This document shows, piece after piece, positions 25,118 to 34,654 of a stretch of DNA of 64,000 nucleotides. This DNA comes from Leptospirales bacterium (GTDB taxonomy: Bacteria > Spirochaetota > Leptospiria > Leptospirales > Leptonemataceae). The DNA lies in the NCBI GenBank assembly GCA_016788865.1, contig JAEUSB010000017.1:62001-126000 (forward strand), read 5' to 3'. The notes beneath the pieces were generated by a model, which saw nothing but the letters and a program-made list of their open reading frames with translations, was not told the DNA's origin and did not search any database. The position numbers were made by a program, and so were the translations under genes. The stretch's first letter is position 1. Each line of letters opens with the position of its first letter.

Positions 25118-26524
25118 ATGGGAACAGAAGCGACTTACTATGAACCCGATCAATTTCCCCCGGGAATTACCCGCAGGGTCGTGGAATCCATCTCCCATAT
25201 CAAGAACGAGCCGGGTTGGGTAACAGAATTCAGACTGAAAGCCCTTGAAGTGTATGAAAGCAAACCTATGCCCACCTGGGGCTTCATTCCGCAGTTCAAA
25301 ATCGACATAGACTCTTACGTACATTATGTCGGATCGCGCCAGAAAAAGAAAAAATCTTGGGATGAAGTAGATCCTGAAGTATTACGTAGCTTTGAGCGCC
25401 TGGGAATTCCGGAACACGAAAGAAGATACCTGGCTGGTCTTGAGGCTATGAACGATTCAGAAACCGTCTATGCCAATGTTAAGAAAGAATTGGCGGATCT
25501 CGGGATTCTCTTCTGTGACATCGACACCGCAATTCGCGAGTACCCGGACATTGTTAAGAAATATTTAGGATCTGTTGTGACGGCAGAGGACAACAAGTTC
25601 TCTGCCTTGAATAGCGCCGTGTTTAGCGGCGGGTCGTTTGCTTATTGTCCGCGCGGAGTCAAAACCCCCATGCCATTGCAAGCCTACTTCAAGGTTACTG
25701 CGGCATCGTCTGGCCAATATGAAAGGACACTTCTGATAGCCGACGAAGATTCGGAGATTGTCTATTCTGAAGGTTGCAGTTCCGTTCAGGACTCAGGAAC
25801 TAACTTTCACACGGCAGTTGTAGAGCTTGTGGCTCACGATCGCGCCAGGATTCACTATACAACAATCCAGAACTGGAAAAAGAACATGTACAATTGGACC
25901 GTGAAACGTGGCCTGTGTCACGAAGCGGCCCACATTACCTGGACAGACGTGAATATTGGTGCTCAGACCATCAAGTACCCCGGGATTATCCTCAAGGGCG
26001 ACCGTTCAACAGGCGACGTGCTGTCGCTGGCGTTCGCGGGCGGTGGACAGATCCAGGATACGGGCGCGCGAATCATTCACGTAGGCAAGGATACTCGCTC
26101 CAACGTTCTGGCGAAGGGAATTTCTCTGGATGGAGGAATCAATTCTTATCGCGGGCTGGTCAAATTTGACAAAGGGGCCACCGGGGCAGTGAGCCACGTC
26201 AAGTGCGATGGTCTCATGATGGACAACCGTTCTGAATCCCACGCATATCCGTACAATGATGTCAGTGGCGAGCATGGGCAACTGAATTATGAAGCGACAG
26301 TTTCACGCATCAATGATGATCAATTGTTCTATCTTCAGAGCCGTGGACTCTCCGAGGACGAGGCCAAGCTCTTGATTGTAAGTGGATTCTGTGAGGGCGT
26401 CGTCAGGGATCTCAATATCGAGTATTCGGTTGAAATGACGCGATTGATCCGCATGATTCTAGAAGATGGTCGGGCTATTTCTGCTCCGGAAGAAACCAGG
26501 CCCGTCACAATGAATCCGTCTTAG
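25118..26524 (+). CDS. sufB: Fe-S cluster assembly protein SufB
   Basis: Encodes 468 residues, normal for SufB. It forms the SufBC2D scaffold on which Fe-S clusters are built from SufS-derived sulfur. The N-terminal Trp-Gly-Phe-Ile-Pro segment, the beta-helix core with Ser-Tyr-Arg-Gly-Leu-Val, and the C-terminal Cys-Asp-Gly-Leu-Met, Ser-Glu-Ser-His-Ala-Tyr-Pro and Glu-Ala-Thr-Val-Ser motifs are all in place. The Met start at 25118 opens a run of closely packed genes (sufB, sufC, sufD, Rieske, sufS, HAD). I see no certain regulator site in the 81-base leader. Confidence 0.97.
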   Translation: MGTEATYYEPDQFPPGITRRVVESISHIKNEPGWVTEFRLKALEVYESKPMPTWGFIPQFKIDIDSYVHYVGSRQKKKKSWDEVDPEVLRSFERLGIPEHERRYLAGLEAMNDSETVYANVKKELADLGILFCDIDTAIREYPDIVKKYLGSVVTAEDNKFSALNSAVFSGGSFAYCPRGVKTPMPLQAYFKVTAASSGQYERTLLIADEDSEIVYSEGCSSVQDSGTNFHTAVVELVAHDRARIHYTTIQNWKKNMYNWTVKRGLCHEAAHITWTDVNIGAQTIKYPGIILKGDRSTGDVLSLAFAGGGQIQDTGARIIHVGKDTRSNVLAKGISLDGGINSYRGLVKFDKGATGAVSHVKCDGLMMDNRSESHAYPYNDVSGEHGQLNYEATVSRINDDQLFYLQSRGLSEDEAKLLIVSGFCEGVVRDLNIEYSVEMTRLIRMILEDGRAISAPEETRPVTMNPS

Positions 26525-26533
26525 AGGTTATTA

Positions 26534-27277
26534 ATGGCTCTGCTAGAAATTCGCAATCTCCACGTCAGTGTGGAGGACAAAGAAATCTTGAAGGGTGTGA
26601 ATCTCATCCTACCCGCCGGTGAGATTCATGCTATCATGGGACCAAACGGTTCCGGAAAAAGCACGTTATCCTACACCCTTATGGGCCACCCACGTTATCG
26701 CGTAACGTCTGGAGATATTCTGCTAAACGGGGAATCGATCGTAAACGACAGGCCGGATGAGCGTGCACGGAAGGGTGTTTTCCTTTGTTTTCAGTATCCT
26801 ACATCCATACCTGGAGTCACATTGCCAAACTATCTGCGGACTGTCCTAAAGAATGTCCGCGGCCAGGAAGTGGTAATCAAGGAATTCAGAAAAGAGCTTA
26901 AAGACACCATGAGCAAGCTCGCTATGAATGAAGAGTTCCTTAAGCGCTACGTGAATGATGGCTTTTCCGGTGGCGAGAAGAAAAGAAATGAGATACTTCA
27001 GATGGCTCTAATGAAGCCACGCCTTTCAATTCTCGACGAAGTGGATTCGGGCCTGGACATTGATGCTCTCAGAATCATTGCTGAGAATTTGCAGGATATG
27101 CGTGCTTCAGATCGTTCCATGCTACTTATTACGCACTACCAGAGAATCTTGAACTATCTGACGCTTGATCGGGTGCACGTATTTGCCCAGGGTAGAATTC
27201 TAGTTTCCGGTGGACGTGAGCTCGCTGAGAAGCTCGAGAAAGAGGGGTATGAAGGCGTACTCGGCGCCAAAACCTGA
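26534..27277 (+). CDS. sufC: Fe-S cluster assembly ATPase SufC
   Basis: Encodes 247 residues of the ABC-type ATPase that drives the SufBCD scaffold. Walker A is Gly-Pro-Asn-Gly-Ser-Gly-Lys-Ser (near 36-43); the signature motif is [10 protein letters not shown], the SufC-specific form; Walker B ends in [11 protein letters not shown]. The conserved His of the H-loop follows in Leu-Ile-Thr-His-Tyr. The start is nine bases after sufB, with GAGGT upstream. Confidence 0.97.
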   Translation: MALLEIRNLHVSVEDKEILKGVNLILPAGEIHAIMGPNGSGKSTLSYTLMGHPRYRVTSGDILLNGESIVNDRPDERARKGVFLCFQYPTSIPGVTLPNYLRTVLKNVRGQEVVIKEFRKELKDTMSKLAMNEEFLKRYVNDGFSGGEKKRNEILQMALMKPRLSILDEVDSGLDIDALRIIAENLQDMRASDRSMLLITHYQRILNYLTLDRVHVFAQGRILVSGGRELAEKLEKEGYEGVLGAKT

Positions 27278-27278
27278 G

Positions 27279-28379
27279 ATGACCCTGGCACCAACCGAAC
27301 CAATCCAACTACAGACGCTTTCGTTGCCGTCCAGAGATAGTGAATCCTGGAGAAAAGTAGCGTTGGCTGGACTTGATGTGGCCCGTTATGCGGCGACCCA
27401 ATCGAGTTCAATCAAAATTCTGGAGAACTCGGAAGCAGAAATTGAAGAATTTCAAGGCCCGTTACCTTCGAATCAAGCAAAAATCATAACAACAACCCCG
27501 GAGGATTTGTTTGAATCGCTCTGTGCCACAAGTTCCGGGCGCTCCCTGCATATTTCCACTAAGAAGAAATGCATGGTCCGGATTCGTCACACCCGTGGCG
27601 AAGGATCGCTGATTCACAATGTTCTGGCGGAGGCTTCGGAAGGTGCTGAGCTTACGCTCATTGAAGAGTTTGACGGGGCGGAGTCGAGCGACCTCACGTT
27701 CTGGAATAGTCTGACTACCCTGATCTGCCGACCTGGCTCCATTGTTCGGTATCTGTCTATCAGGCGATATGTTGGGAACGAATGGAATTTCCATCGCCTC
27801 CGGACCAACCAGTATCGGGATTCAAACGTTCATGCGTCGCTTGTTCACAATGGCGGTCATATTGGAAAGACATTTGTACATGCCTCCATCCTGGCGCCGG
27901 GTGCAAGTTTCAGGGGCGTTGGAATTACAACGCTCGCCGGACGCGAGTTCCTGGATGTTGAAATGGTGGCCGAACACCGCGCGAGCGATACAACGAGTTC
28001 ACTGCATTACAAGACGGTCTTAAAGAATCGCGCGCACAGCGTATTCAATGGAAACCTTGCTATCCCGCCTGGAACGGCTCGTGTACAGTCACATCAGATC
28101 AACAACAACATACTTCTGGACAAATCGGCCAGGGCAGAATCGCAACCCAGACTAGTGATTCAGGCGGACGATGTTTCAGCAGAACACGGTGCGACCGTGG
28201 GTGAGATTGACCCGGACGCTCTCTTTATGCTAATGTCGCGCGGCATTCCGGAGGCAGAATCCCGTCAGTTGCTTATGACGGGATTTCTAACTCAAATTGC
28301 AGAAGAGTTGCCGCTTTCAGAGGAAGAGAAAGGCCAGATTATTGGAGATTCCCTCCGGAGGCTATATGAGCTTCCATAA
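27279..28379 (+). CDS. sufD: Fe-S cluster assembly protein SufD
   Basis: Encodes 366 residues from the ATG at 27279, one base after the sufC stop. Alternative starts at 27249 or 27210 would overlap sufC; the one at 27249 has a purine-rich GAGG before it, so the start is uncertain. The C-terminal beta-helix and the Ser-Ala-Glu-His-Gly-Ala-Thr-Val-Gly-Glu-Ile-Asp-Pro motif with Phe-Met-Leu-Met-Ser-Arg-Gly-Ile-Pro-Glu-Ala-Glu-Ser are SufD hallmarks. The protein is shorter at the N-terminus than many SufD proteins. Confidence 0.92.
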   Translation: MTLAPTEPIQLQTLSLPSRDSESWRKVALAGLDVARYAATQSSSIKILENSEAEIEEFQGPLPSNQAKIITTTPEDLFESLCATSSGRSLHISTKKKCMVRIRHTRGEGSLIHNVLAEASEGAELTLIEEFDGAESSDLTFWNSLTTLICRPGSIVRYLSIRRYVGNEWNFHRLRTNQYRDSNVHASLVHNGGHIGKTFVHASILAPGASFRGVGITTLAGREFLDVEMVAEHRASDTTSSLHYKTVLKNRAHSVFNGNLAIPPGTARVQSHQINNNILLDKSARAESQPRLVIQADDVSAEHGATVGEIDPDALFMLMSRGIPEAESRQLLMTGFLTQIAEELPLSEEEKGQIIGDSLRRLYELP

Positions 28380-28674
28380 GGTTGCGCTCGTCGCAGATGT
28401 GAAAGAGAACGAAATTCTGGCCGTTGCCACGCGGATTGGCTCCATTGCACTAACGCGAATCGGGAGTGAGATTCTCGCATTTCAGAACGCTTGTTCGCAC
28501 GACGACAATCCGCTCGACGATGGAATTCTCGATGGCAATCAGGTTGTTTGCCCCCGGCATGGTGCGCGTTTTGACATTCGTACCGGTGCGGTTCTCAAAA
28601 TGCCGGCGACGGCAGACATCGAAGTCTACCCGGTGAAAATTTCCGGAGATGACGTAATGGTGGATTTTGGCTGA
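28366..28674 (+). CDS. Rieske-type [2Fe-2S] ferredoxin of the suf operon
   Basis: Encodes 102 residues. The Rieske ligands are Cys43-x-His45 and Cys62-x-x-His65 (Cys-Ser-His and Cys-Pro-Arg-His-Gly), in the single-domain, soluble form seen in dioxygenase ferredoxins. The ATG at 28366 has GGAGG and overlaps sufD by 14 bases; longer starts read far back into sufD. A Rieske ferredoxin inside a suf operon is known from Actinobacteria, where it probably donates electrons during cluster assembly. That role here is inferred from position. The next gene, sufS, starts on the last base of its stop. Confidence 0.9.
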   Translation: MSFHKVALVADVKENEILAVATRIGSIALTRIGSEILAFQNACSHDDNPLDDGILDGNQVVCPRHGARFDIRTGAVLKMPATADIEVYPVKISGDDVMVDFG

Positions 28675-29906
28675 TGGCTTTCGATTATCAAAACATCAAA
28701 AAGGACTTTCCGCTGCTTCAGACGAAGATGAACGGCAAGCCACTGGTATTTCTCGATAGCGCAGCCTCTTCTCAGAAACCCCGCCGCGTCATTGATGCGT
28801 TTGAAGACTACTATCGCTGCAGAAACGCCAACATTCATCGCGGTGCCTATCGTTTGTCCTACGAGGCAACCGACTTGTATGATACCACGCGCACAAAGAT
28901 GGCAAGCTTCCTCAATGCGCCCGAATCTGAATCAATCATATTTACACGCAACACCACAGAAAGTCTCAACATAATTGCATATAGTTGGGCTATGAACAAT
29001 CTGAAGGCTGGAGACGAAATACTCACATCTGAACTAGAACATCATTCTAATCTGGTTCCATGGATGATGGTGGCCAGACGAACCGGGGCTGTTTTGAAAC
29101 ATCTCCCGTTAACAGCAGATGGAAAGTATGACTATGCTCGACTGGATTCTGTCCTAACGTCGAAAACGAAACTTGTAACGCTCGCACACATGTCCAATGC
29201 GCTTGGCACGATTCACGATATTCAAACTCTCTCTGAAAGGGCCCATGCAGTTGGCGCATTGTTTTCCGTCGACGGAGCACAGGGCGCCTGTCACCTGCCT
29301 GTGGACGTGCAGAAGATCAACTGTGACTTCTATTCCCTGAGCGCCCATAAGATGCTTGGGCCAACGGGAGTGGGTGTCCTGTACGGCAGGCGCAGTCTGT
29401 TGGAGGGCATGGAGCCGTTTCTTGGCGGTGGGGACATGATCCTCACTGTGCAGAAGGATTCATTCAAGCCAGCTGAGCTTCCAATGAAGTTTGAAGCGGG
29501 CACGCCAAACATTGCAGGTGTTGTGGCCTTTGCCATCGCAATCGAGTACCTGAAATCGATTGGTCTTGAAAACATTCACCAGCATGAGCAGCAAGTTGTG
29601 AAGTACGCGATTGATGAGATGGGAAGGATCCCCGGAATAACGCTATTCGGGACAAATGATATGAATGCGCGGGGCGGTGTCGTCTCTTTCAACGTTGATG
29701 GAGTTCACCCGCACGATGTGGGGAGTATTCTCGATGAAGAAGGGATTGCAGTTCGCGCCGGTCATCATTGCTGCGAGCCTTTCATGCGCAGTCACGACAT
29801 CAGCGGCACAGTCAGGGCCAGCTTTTATCTCGATAATGGGCCAGAGGACGTAGACGCGCTGGTGTCAGGCCTGAAACGCGTTAAACAGATTTTTCACAAA
29901 TCATGA
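28674..29906 (+). CDS. sufS: Cysteine desulfurase SufS
   Basis: Encodes 410 residues of a group II cysteine desulfurase, which removes sulfur from cysteine with PLP and passes it to the Suf scaffold. The PLP Lys is Lys226 in Ser-Ala-His-Lys-Met-Leu-Gly-Pro. The persulfide Cys is at 366 in Arg-Ala-Gly-His-His-Cys-Cys, and a second Cys367 beside it is a departure from the usual single Cys. Other signatures (Asn-Ile-His-Arg-Gly, Glu-His-His-Ser-Asn) are present. No SufE or SufU sulfur acceptor is encoded next to it. Confidence 0.96.
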   Translation: MAFDYQNIKKDFPLLQTKMNGKPLVFLDSAASSQKPRRVIDAFEDYYRCRNANIHRGAYRLSYEATDLYDTTRTKMASFLNAPESESIIFTRNTTESLNIIAYSWAMNNLKAGDEILTSELEHHSNLVPWMMVARRTGAVLKHLPLTADGKYDYARLDSVLTSKTKLVTLAHMSNALGTIHDIQTLSERAHAVGALFSVDGAQGACHLPVDVQKINCDFYSLSAHKMLGPTGVGVLYGRRSLLEGMEPFLGGGDMILTVQKDSFKPAELPMKFEAGTPNIAGVVAFAIAIEYLKSIGLENIHQHEQQVVKYAIDEMGRIPGITLFGTNDMNARGGVVSFNVDGVHPHDVGSILDEEGIAVRAGHHCCEPFMRSHDISGTVRASFYLDNGPEDVDALVSGLKRVKQIFHKS

Positions 29907-30511
29907 TTCGCGCTGTTTTCTTCGACCTGGGGAAAGTCCTCGTCGATTTTAACCTGGATATCTGTGTTCAGAAGCTGGCCCGCACCAGCGGACGTGAGGT
30001 TGAGGAAATTAAATCTTTGCTGTTTACGCCGCGAATGCACGAATTCGAGCGCGGACGCTTGACTGGACAGGAGTTTCTCGGTGAGATCCACGCGGCCATA
30101 AAGTATCCGGATACACTTGAATCGATGATTCACGCATTCAATGATATCTTTTCAATAATGCCTGATAACGTGGCGCTTCTCGAAAGGATTAGCCAGAAGT
30201 TTCCCGTGGGCCTTGTTTCCAATACCAACCATTTGCATGCCGAGTTTGTGGAATCTAGATACTCGTTTCCGTCGCTTTTCACAAAGCGAATCTATTCGCA
30301 GGAAACAGGGTATAGAAAGCCCGAACCCGAAATATTCCAAGTCGCCTGTGAAGCATTGGGCACGGAGCCGGGTGAGAGTCTCTTCATTGACGATTTGCTC
30401 AGTAACATTCAGGGTGCGCGCAACCTTGGCTTCCACACAATTCACCTGGAGACGGGAAGATATCTGGCCGCTGAGCTCCGTCGTTTCCCCGAGTTAGCCC
30501 CGTTCGTTTGA
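29903..30511 (+). CDS. HAD-superfamily phosphatase
   Basis: Encodes 202 residues with a helical cap after motif I (HAD type IA). The nucleophile Asp8 sits in Phe-Phe-Asp-Leu-Gly-Lys-Val-Leu-Val; the usual second Asp is Gly10, as in the glucose-1-phosphatase-like (YihX) branch. Motif II is Val-Ser-Asn-Thr-Asn, motif III Lys in Tyr-Arg-Lys-Pro-Glu, and motif IV Phe-Ile-Asp-Asp. Sugar-phosphate substrates are a guess from the family. Its ATG overlaps the sufS stop by four bases, so it is translated with the suf operon. Confidence 0.9.
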   Translation: MIRAVFFDLGKVLVDFNLDICVQKLARTSGREVEEIKSLLFTPRMHEFERGRLTGQEFLGEIHAAIKYPDTLESMIHAFNDIFSIMPDNVALLERISQKFPVGLVSNTNHLHAEFVESRYSFPSLFTKRIYSQETGYRKPEPEIFQVACEALGTEPGESLFIDDLLSNIQGARNLGFHTIHLETGRYLAAELRRFPELAPFV

Positions 30512-30550
30512 AGTACTTGCAATCCTCTTGATGGTGGCTGTTTCTAGCCT

Positions 30551-31435
30551 GTGCGGTGGTTTCTGCGGTTTGCTCTCCTGCTCGTTATATTGGGAATTGG
30601 AACGGCGTATTACTTTGCTCATTCCCTCATGAATACAGGGACTTATGCGTGTTCCGTGGAGCATTTTGCATACTGTGGTAACCCGGATACTGTTGGCTTA
30701 CCATTCCAGGATATCGAATTCAAAACCGCTGACAATTTCTTGATCAAAGGTTGGTTTATACCCGGCAATCAAGGTGCGCCGTTCGTGTTGCTGGTGCACG
30801 GGCGAGGCGCGGATCGACACGAAGGCTTGCGTTTTGGACCGCCTTTGCATGCGGCTGGTTTGAATCTGCTATACATTGACCTCAGAAACTGTGGACAGAG
30901 TCAGAAATCTTTCAGCTCAATGAGCTACTTTGAGCGACGTGATGTTCTTGCTGCAGTGGACTTCCTCGCTGTCCAGAAAGGGGCAAAGTCAATTGGTGTT
31001 TTTGGTTTCTCGATGGGTGCCGCCACATCTATCTACGCCATGTCTGTAGATCAACGTATCCGTGCCGGAATCTTCGAAGGAGGATTCTCTGACCTTCGGT
31101 CTATTCTTGCGGACACAGCCCGTAACGACTATTATATCCCTGAATATCCGCTCGTTCCGATAGTTGAATGGTTCTTCGAGAAGCGGGGGAATCTAAAGGT
31201 GGCTGATATTGCACCTGTAGAACGAATTGCATCTATTGCTCCGAGGCCAGTTTTCATTATCCACGGCACAGCCGATCGCAGAGTGCCCCCGGATCACGGC
31301 GCTAGACTGTACGCGGCCGCGGCAGACCCCAAATGGTTCTGGTCCGTGCCCGGAGGCAGACATACCAGAGCCTGGCAGGCAGATCAAGCCCGGGCGGAAG
31401 GTCTGGTAACAGAATTCTTCCTCAAGTATCTCTGA
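30551..31435 (+). CDS. Membrane-anchored alpha/beta hydrolase
   Basis: Encodes 294 residues. One N-terminal hydrophobic helix (about 3-24) suggests anchoring, with the catalytic domain outside the inner membrane. The catalytic set is Ser in Gly-Phe-Ser-Met-Gly (near 155), Asp in His-Gly-Thr-Ala-Asp-Arg-Arg (near 242) and His in Gly-Gly-Arg-His-Thr-Arg (near 276). The oxyanion His-Gly-Arg-Gly is at about 92. It is close to the BAAT/FrsA-like and Bem46 groups of hydrolases; the substrate is unknown. The start is a GTG at 30551 with no strong ribosome-binding site. Confidence 0.85.
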   Translation: MRWFLRFALLLVILGIGTAYYFAHSLMNTGTYACSVEHFAYCGNPDTVGLPFQDIEFKTADNFLIKGWFIPGNQGAPFVLLVHGRGADRHEGLRFGPPLHAAGLNLLYIDLRNCGQSQKSFSSMSYFERRDVLAAVDFLAVQKGAKSIGVFGFSMGAATSIYAMSVDQRIRAGIFEGGFSDLRSILADTARNDYYIPEYPLVPIVEWFFEKRGNLKVADIAPVERIASIAPRPVFIIHGTADRRVPPDHGARLYAAAADPKWFWSVPGGRHTRAWQADQARAEGLVTEFFLKYL

Positions 31436-31446
31436 AAAATTATGAC

Positions 31447-32751
31447 TCAGGGCACTAGATAGTGAGGACCGGAGTAAGGCTGAAATACGTCAAAGGGAAA
31501 TGCTGGCGTAAGGAATACGAAGCGAAGCCAAACAATGGCGCTTAACGTTAAAATTGCAAATCCGAATATCGCAAGACTACGGTCCCAATTCTGTGAGCCA
31601 GATGTGTGGGAGGTTTCAATTCCACGCGCCAGGATGATTGCCGGGATGAGGGCCGTAAACATCCTGCCCACGTTCTCAAAGATTCCCCAGAAGTATTGAA
31701 AATCAGCAATCAGCACAGACAGGATGACGAGTAGTGCTCCGGCACGGAACGGTACTCCGGGCTCACGTAAGCGGGTCAAAATTCCGCGAAAATTGACGGG
31801 TAACTGGAGACGAGCGATAGCAGCCCAGATCCCCAACGGAAGAATGATAATGAGAAACAGTTTGGCCGCATGTCTTGCAAGCTCTCCCACCGAGGCATCG
31901 GTCCGGATCATTTCGATCGTCTGAGCCAGAACACCTCGAATGCCGGATAACGGTGATAGAAAGATGCTCAGAATGCTTGCCGGGACCATTCCATGAGCTC
32001 TGAACAAATAGAATTGCCAGGCGGCCATTGGGACCAATGCACCCAAAAGGAGAGCCGCAAGTCGAACGTCTCGGCGCAAGACCGCCCAGAGTCCCAATGG
32101 GAAGAGTAGGAAGAGCGATGACTCCTTGGTCAGGACGGCCAGTGAAAAGAAGAATAGCGAAAGAAACGTTCCTGGTCGGGTTCTCTTCTGAAAGAAAAAC
32201 CAACCCAGTAGGAATAGGGAAACCATTACACTGTCGCTAACCAGGAAGAGCATGGATTGAAGAAGAAATGGAGAGAATGCAAACAGGGTTATCAAAGGGC
32301 GCCGTTCCGCCGGCAATAGCAGGAAGAGGCAGTAGATGGCTGCACTTGTGGCTCCGAGCTGAACCAGGATCATGCCGATTGCGACGCCGGAGTTTCCAAA
32401 GACAGAGAACGGTGCAGTAAGAACGGGGTAGCCCACACGGGGAGCGCGATACGCATTGCTAAATCCGTTAGGCCATGTTCGCGGTTCGAACAAAGTGCGA
32501 GCGTAGTAGTAGAATATCTGCCCATCGTATCCGTTTCCGCCAAACTTCTCATTTCCAAGGAGGCGCACGGCGCCCTCGGGCGTAAATCTGGTGTTTTGCT
32601 CAACATAACGGTGACCAAATCGGATGAGTGATGTGTAGTTCCAATCGTACCGAGCCATGATCGCAAGCGCCGGGACGGTCACAAAGATCCAGAAGGCCAG
32701 GAGGTAGAACAACGGCCCTCGGTTTTGAAAAACTTTCTGAATCAGGGTCAC
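31447..32751 (-). CDS. GT-C type polytopic glycosyltransferase-like protein
   Basis: Encodes 434 residues with about ten to eleven membrane helices. The first periplasmic loop carries Gly-Asn-Gly-Tyr-Asp-Gly-Gln-Ile-Phe-Tyr-Tyr, close to the Tyr-Asp-Gly-Gln-Phe-Tyr motif of bacterial GT-C transferases that use polyprenyl-phosphate-linked sugars, as PMT-like enzymes do. It starts at GTG 32751 with AGGA upstream. It is third in a minus-strand set after an alpha/beta hydrolase and a GT2 glycosyltransferase, so a role in lipid-linked sugar transfer to an envelope polymer is plausible. Confidence 0.75.
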   Translation of the reverse strand: MTLIQKVFQNRGPLFYLLAFWIFVTVPALAIMARYDWNYTSLIRFGHRYVEQNTRFTPEGAVRLLGNEKFGGNGYDGQIFYYYARTLFEPRTWPNGFSNAYRAPRVGYPVLTAPFSVFGNSGVAIGMILVQLGATSAAIYCLFLLLPAERRPLITLFAFSPFLLQSMLFLVSDSVMVSLFLLGWFFFQKRTRPGTFLSLFFFSLAVLTKESSLFLLFPLGLWAVLRRDVRLAALLLGALVPMAAWQFYLFRAHGMVPASILSIFLSPLSGIRGVLAQTIEMIRTDASVGELARHAAKLFLIIILPLGIWAAIARLQLPVNFRGILTRLREPGVPFRAGALLVILSVLIADFQYFWGIFENVGRMFTALIPAIILARGIETSHTSGSQNWDRSLAIFGFAILTLSAIVWLRFVFLTPAFPFDVFQPYSGPHYLVP

Positions 32752-32800
32752 ATTCTGGTCCTAACGAATTTACACTGGCCGCCGCATGTGAGACTGAGAC

Positions 32801-33544
32801 TCATGCGGATCCCTGGATTGCCGGCGAAGAACGCTGTCCTTTGGTTGAGACAAGGTACAGGCCAAATTTCATGGCTTGTTTCAGTACTTTGCTATTGAAA
32901 GACGAATTGGAGAAAACATAAGTGATCGGGATTTCGCCGGCTTTCATACCCTCCCGGACACACATTGCGAGGGCTTCCATGTGAAAATCAAATGCCCTGG
33001 ACTTTAGATTTGCGCCAGCAATCAGCACTGCGGCTCGCCTGGAATAGCGTCTGAATCCGCTGGTACAATCCGTTAGGCCTGGTCCCAGACTAAAATACGA
33101 TGGAGTCAGAGCATAGTTTACCACGAGGGCAGCAAGCCTTGAAATGATCTTTCTGTACCAGGGGACATTCTGAACCTTTGCCCGCATCCCGATCACAACG
33201 TCGAGCGAAGGGTCAGCGCTCAGAAAAGTTGGCACCGCGTCCGGATCGTGTGACATTCCGGCATCCATTGTAATGAACGTTTCATAGCCTTTTGAAACGC
33301 CGTATTTGAATCCATCCTGTAATCCCTGAGGGATATGCGTGGACTTTTCGTGCGTGACGACGTTCAGATTGAAGGGATGCTTCTTATCTGCGCATTCTTG
33401 TTGGATGGTTCGTAGAATTTCTGGAGTGCGATCCCTGCTTCCGTCGTTTGTGACGGAAACATCTGAATGCTTCAATGTCCGCGTCACCACCTCGTAGATG
33501 GTCTGTTCTTCATTGTATGCTGGAATAATTACGAGCGATTTCAT
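32801..33544 (-). CDS. Family 2 glycosyltransferase (dolichyl-phosphate mannosyltransferase-like)
   Basis: Encodes 247 residues of GT-A fold with the DPM1-like layout: Ile-Ile-Pro-Ala-Tyr-Asn-Glu-Glu at 6-13, a metal-binding segment Met-Asp-Ala-Gly-Met-Ser-His-Asp-Pro, and Thr-Ser-Gly-Phe-Arg. Two usual acidic residues are changed: the Asp-Asp-Gly-Ser motif is Asn-Asp-Gly-Ser, and the Asp-Ala-Asp motif is Asp-Ala-Gly, so activity or metal use may differ. No C-terminal membrane helices are seen. It would make or transfer polyprenyl-phosphate sugar for the GT-C protein encoded downstream. It overlaps the upstream hydrolase gene by four bases. Confidence 0.82.
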   Translation of the reverse strand: MKSLVIIPAYNEEQTIYEVVTRTLKHSDVSVTNDGSRDRTPEILRTIQQECADKKHPFNLNVVTHEKSTHIPQGLQDGFKYGVSKGYETFITMDAGMSHDPDAVPTFLSADPSLDVVIGMRAKVQNVPWYRKIISRLAALVVNYALTPSYFSLGPGLTDCTSGFRRYSRRAAVLIAGANLKSRAFDFHMEALAMCVREGMKAGEIPITYVFSNSSFNSKVLKQAMKFGLYLVSTKGQRSSPAIQGSA

Positions 33545-34563
33545 TTTGCTCCCGCGGAACCTGTCGCGTTCTGGACGTCCTCAATAAACCGCAAAGTTTC
33601 TTTTTCGATCAGTGCTTTGTCCGTATCAACCCACTTGCTCATGAGAATATGATCCCCGCGCTCTACGGCCACGCTCCGGTTCAACGGGTTTGGCTTTGCA
33701 AATTTTCCGAGTTGTTGAAAACCATCGAGCATGGCGGGAACACTCGCAGCAGTGTCCTGGTGCTTTTCATCCTTATAATAATAGAGCATCAGGACAGGAC
33801 TGGTAATACGGCCAAATGTGGCTGGCTTCGAGACGGCTCGTTTTAGTTGAGCCAGACCTTTAACGGCCTGAAAATACTGCACATCGTACCAATAGTTTTG
33901 ATAACCGTCAATTCTCGAATCATTCGGATCGCCTGGCTTCTTGCGTACATCCCGGATTTTACCCCCTCCGATCGCTTCCACGAGAACCATACCTCCGGGA
34001 TAGCCTGCGACATTCGCATCCTTGCGATAGAACTCAAAGAAAGGTGAAGCGAGGATAAGCGCATGAACCTGATCCGGATGCGCGGCGGCCAGGTGGCTGG
34101 CCAGAAGTGCGCCCATGCTGGTTCCCACCACGATGATCCGTTTGCCCAGTTGCGGCATCATGCGAAGAGCTTCTTCCGATGTATCCAGGTAGTCCGAGAA
34201 TTTAGCATTAGCGTGATCTTCTTTGTTCGTCCCGTGACCCGGCAACCGGACATAATATGTGTTTGCCTTCAGACGGGCCGCAATTGGATCGATGACTGCT
34301 TCGCCTTCCGCGCGCGAGGCTCCAAAGCCGTGTATGTAAAGAATTGCAAGTTCCGTTTGCCCCGGAGCAAAGCGCACCAGTCGCTCATCACATCCTGGCC
34401 GCGTGCCGGCGTCCGAGCTCTGCTTGAGCTTCATGGCGAGAAATTCATCAAAGTTAGCCGGAAGAGGATTGGCGGCATAGGTGTAATCGGGTGCGGGCAG
34501 TATCAGGAAGCCCAGACCAATAAAGGTAACAAGTGTTGTAACTAAAATGACCTTTCTGCGCAT
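33541..34563 (-). CDS. Exported alpha/beta hydrolase (carboxylesterase-like)
   Basis: Encodes 340 residues. A signal or anchor segment (about 5-23) precedes the hydrolase domain. The nucleophile Ser lies in Gly-Thr-Ser-Met-Gly (near 149), the oxyanion loop is His-Gly-Phe-Gly-Ala-Ser, and the C-terminal His is in Arg-Gly-Asp-His-Ile. The candidate Asp is in the Tyr-Lys-Asp-Glu-Lys region. It is similar in outline to monoacylglycerol lipase or carboxylesterase Est30-type enzymes. It begins the three-gene unit with the two glycosyltransferases; action on an acylated envelope glycolipid is one guess. Confidence 0.85.
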   Translation of the reverse strand: MRRKVILVTTLVTFIGLGFLILPAPDYTYAANPLPANFDEFLAMKLKQSSDAGTRPGCDERLVRFAPGQTELAILYIHGFGASRAEGEAVIDPIAARLKANTYYVRLPGHGTNKEDHANAKFSDYLDTSEEALRMMPQLGKRIIVVGTSMGALLASHLAAAHPDQVHALILASPFFEFYRKDANVAGYPGGMVLVEAIGGGKIRDVRKKPGDPNDSRIDGYQNYWYDVQYFQAVKGLAQLKRAVSKPATFGRITSPVLMLYYYKDEKHQDTAASVPAMLDGFQQLGKFAKPNPLNRSVAVERGDHILMSKWVDTDKALIEKETLRFIEDVQNATGSAGAK

Positions 34564-34654
34564 CTTTCAGGGGTTTGCCATCTCTGATCGCTGGCAATCG
34601 AAAAAGGGGGGGGAATCTCTTTTTGCCCACTCGCACGACCGAAAATGAAGGGAC

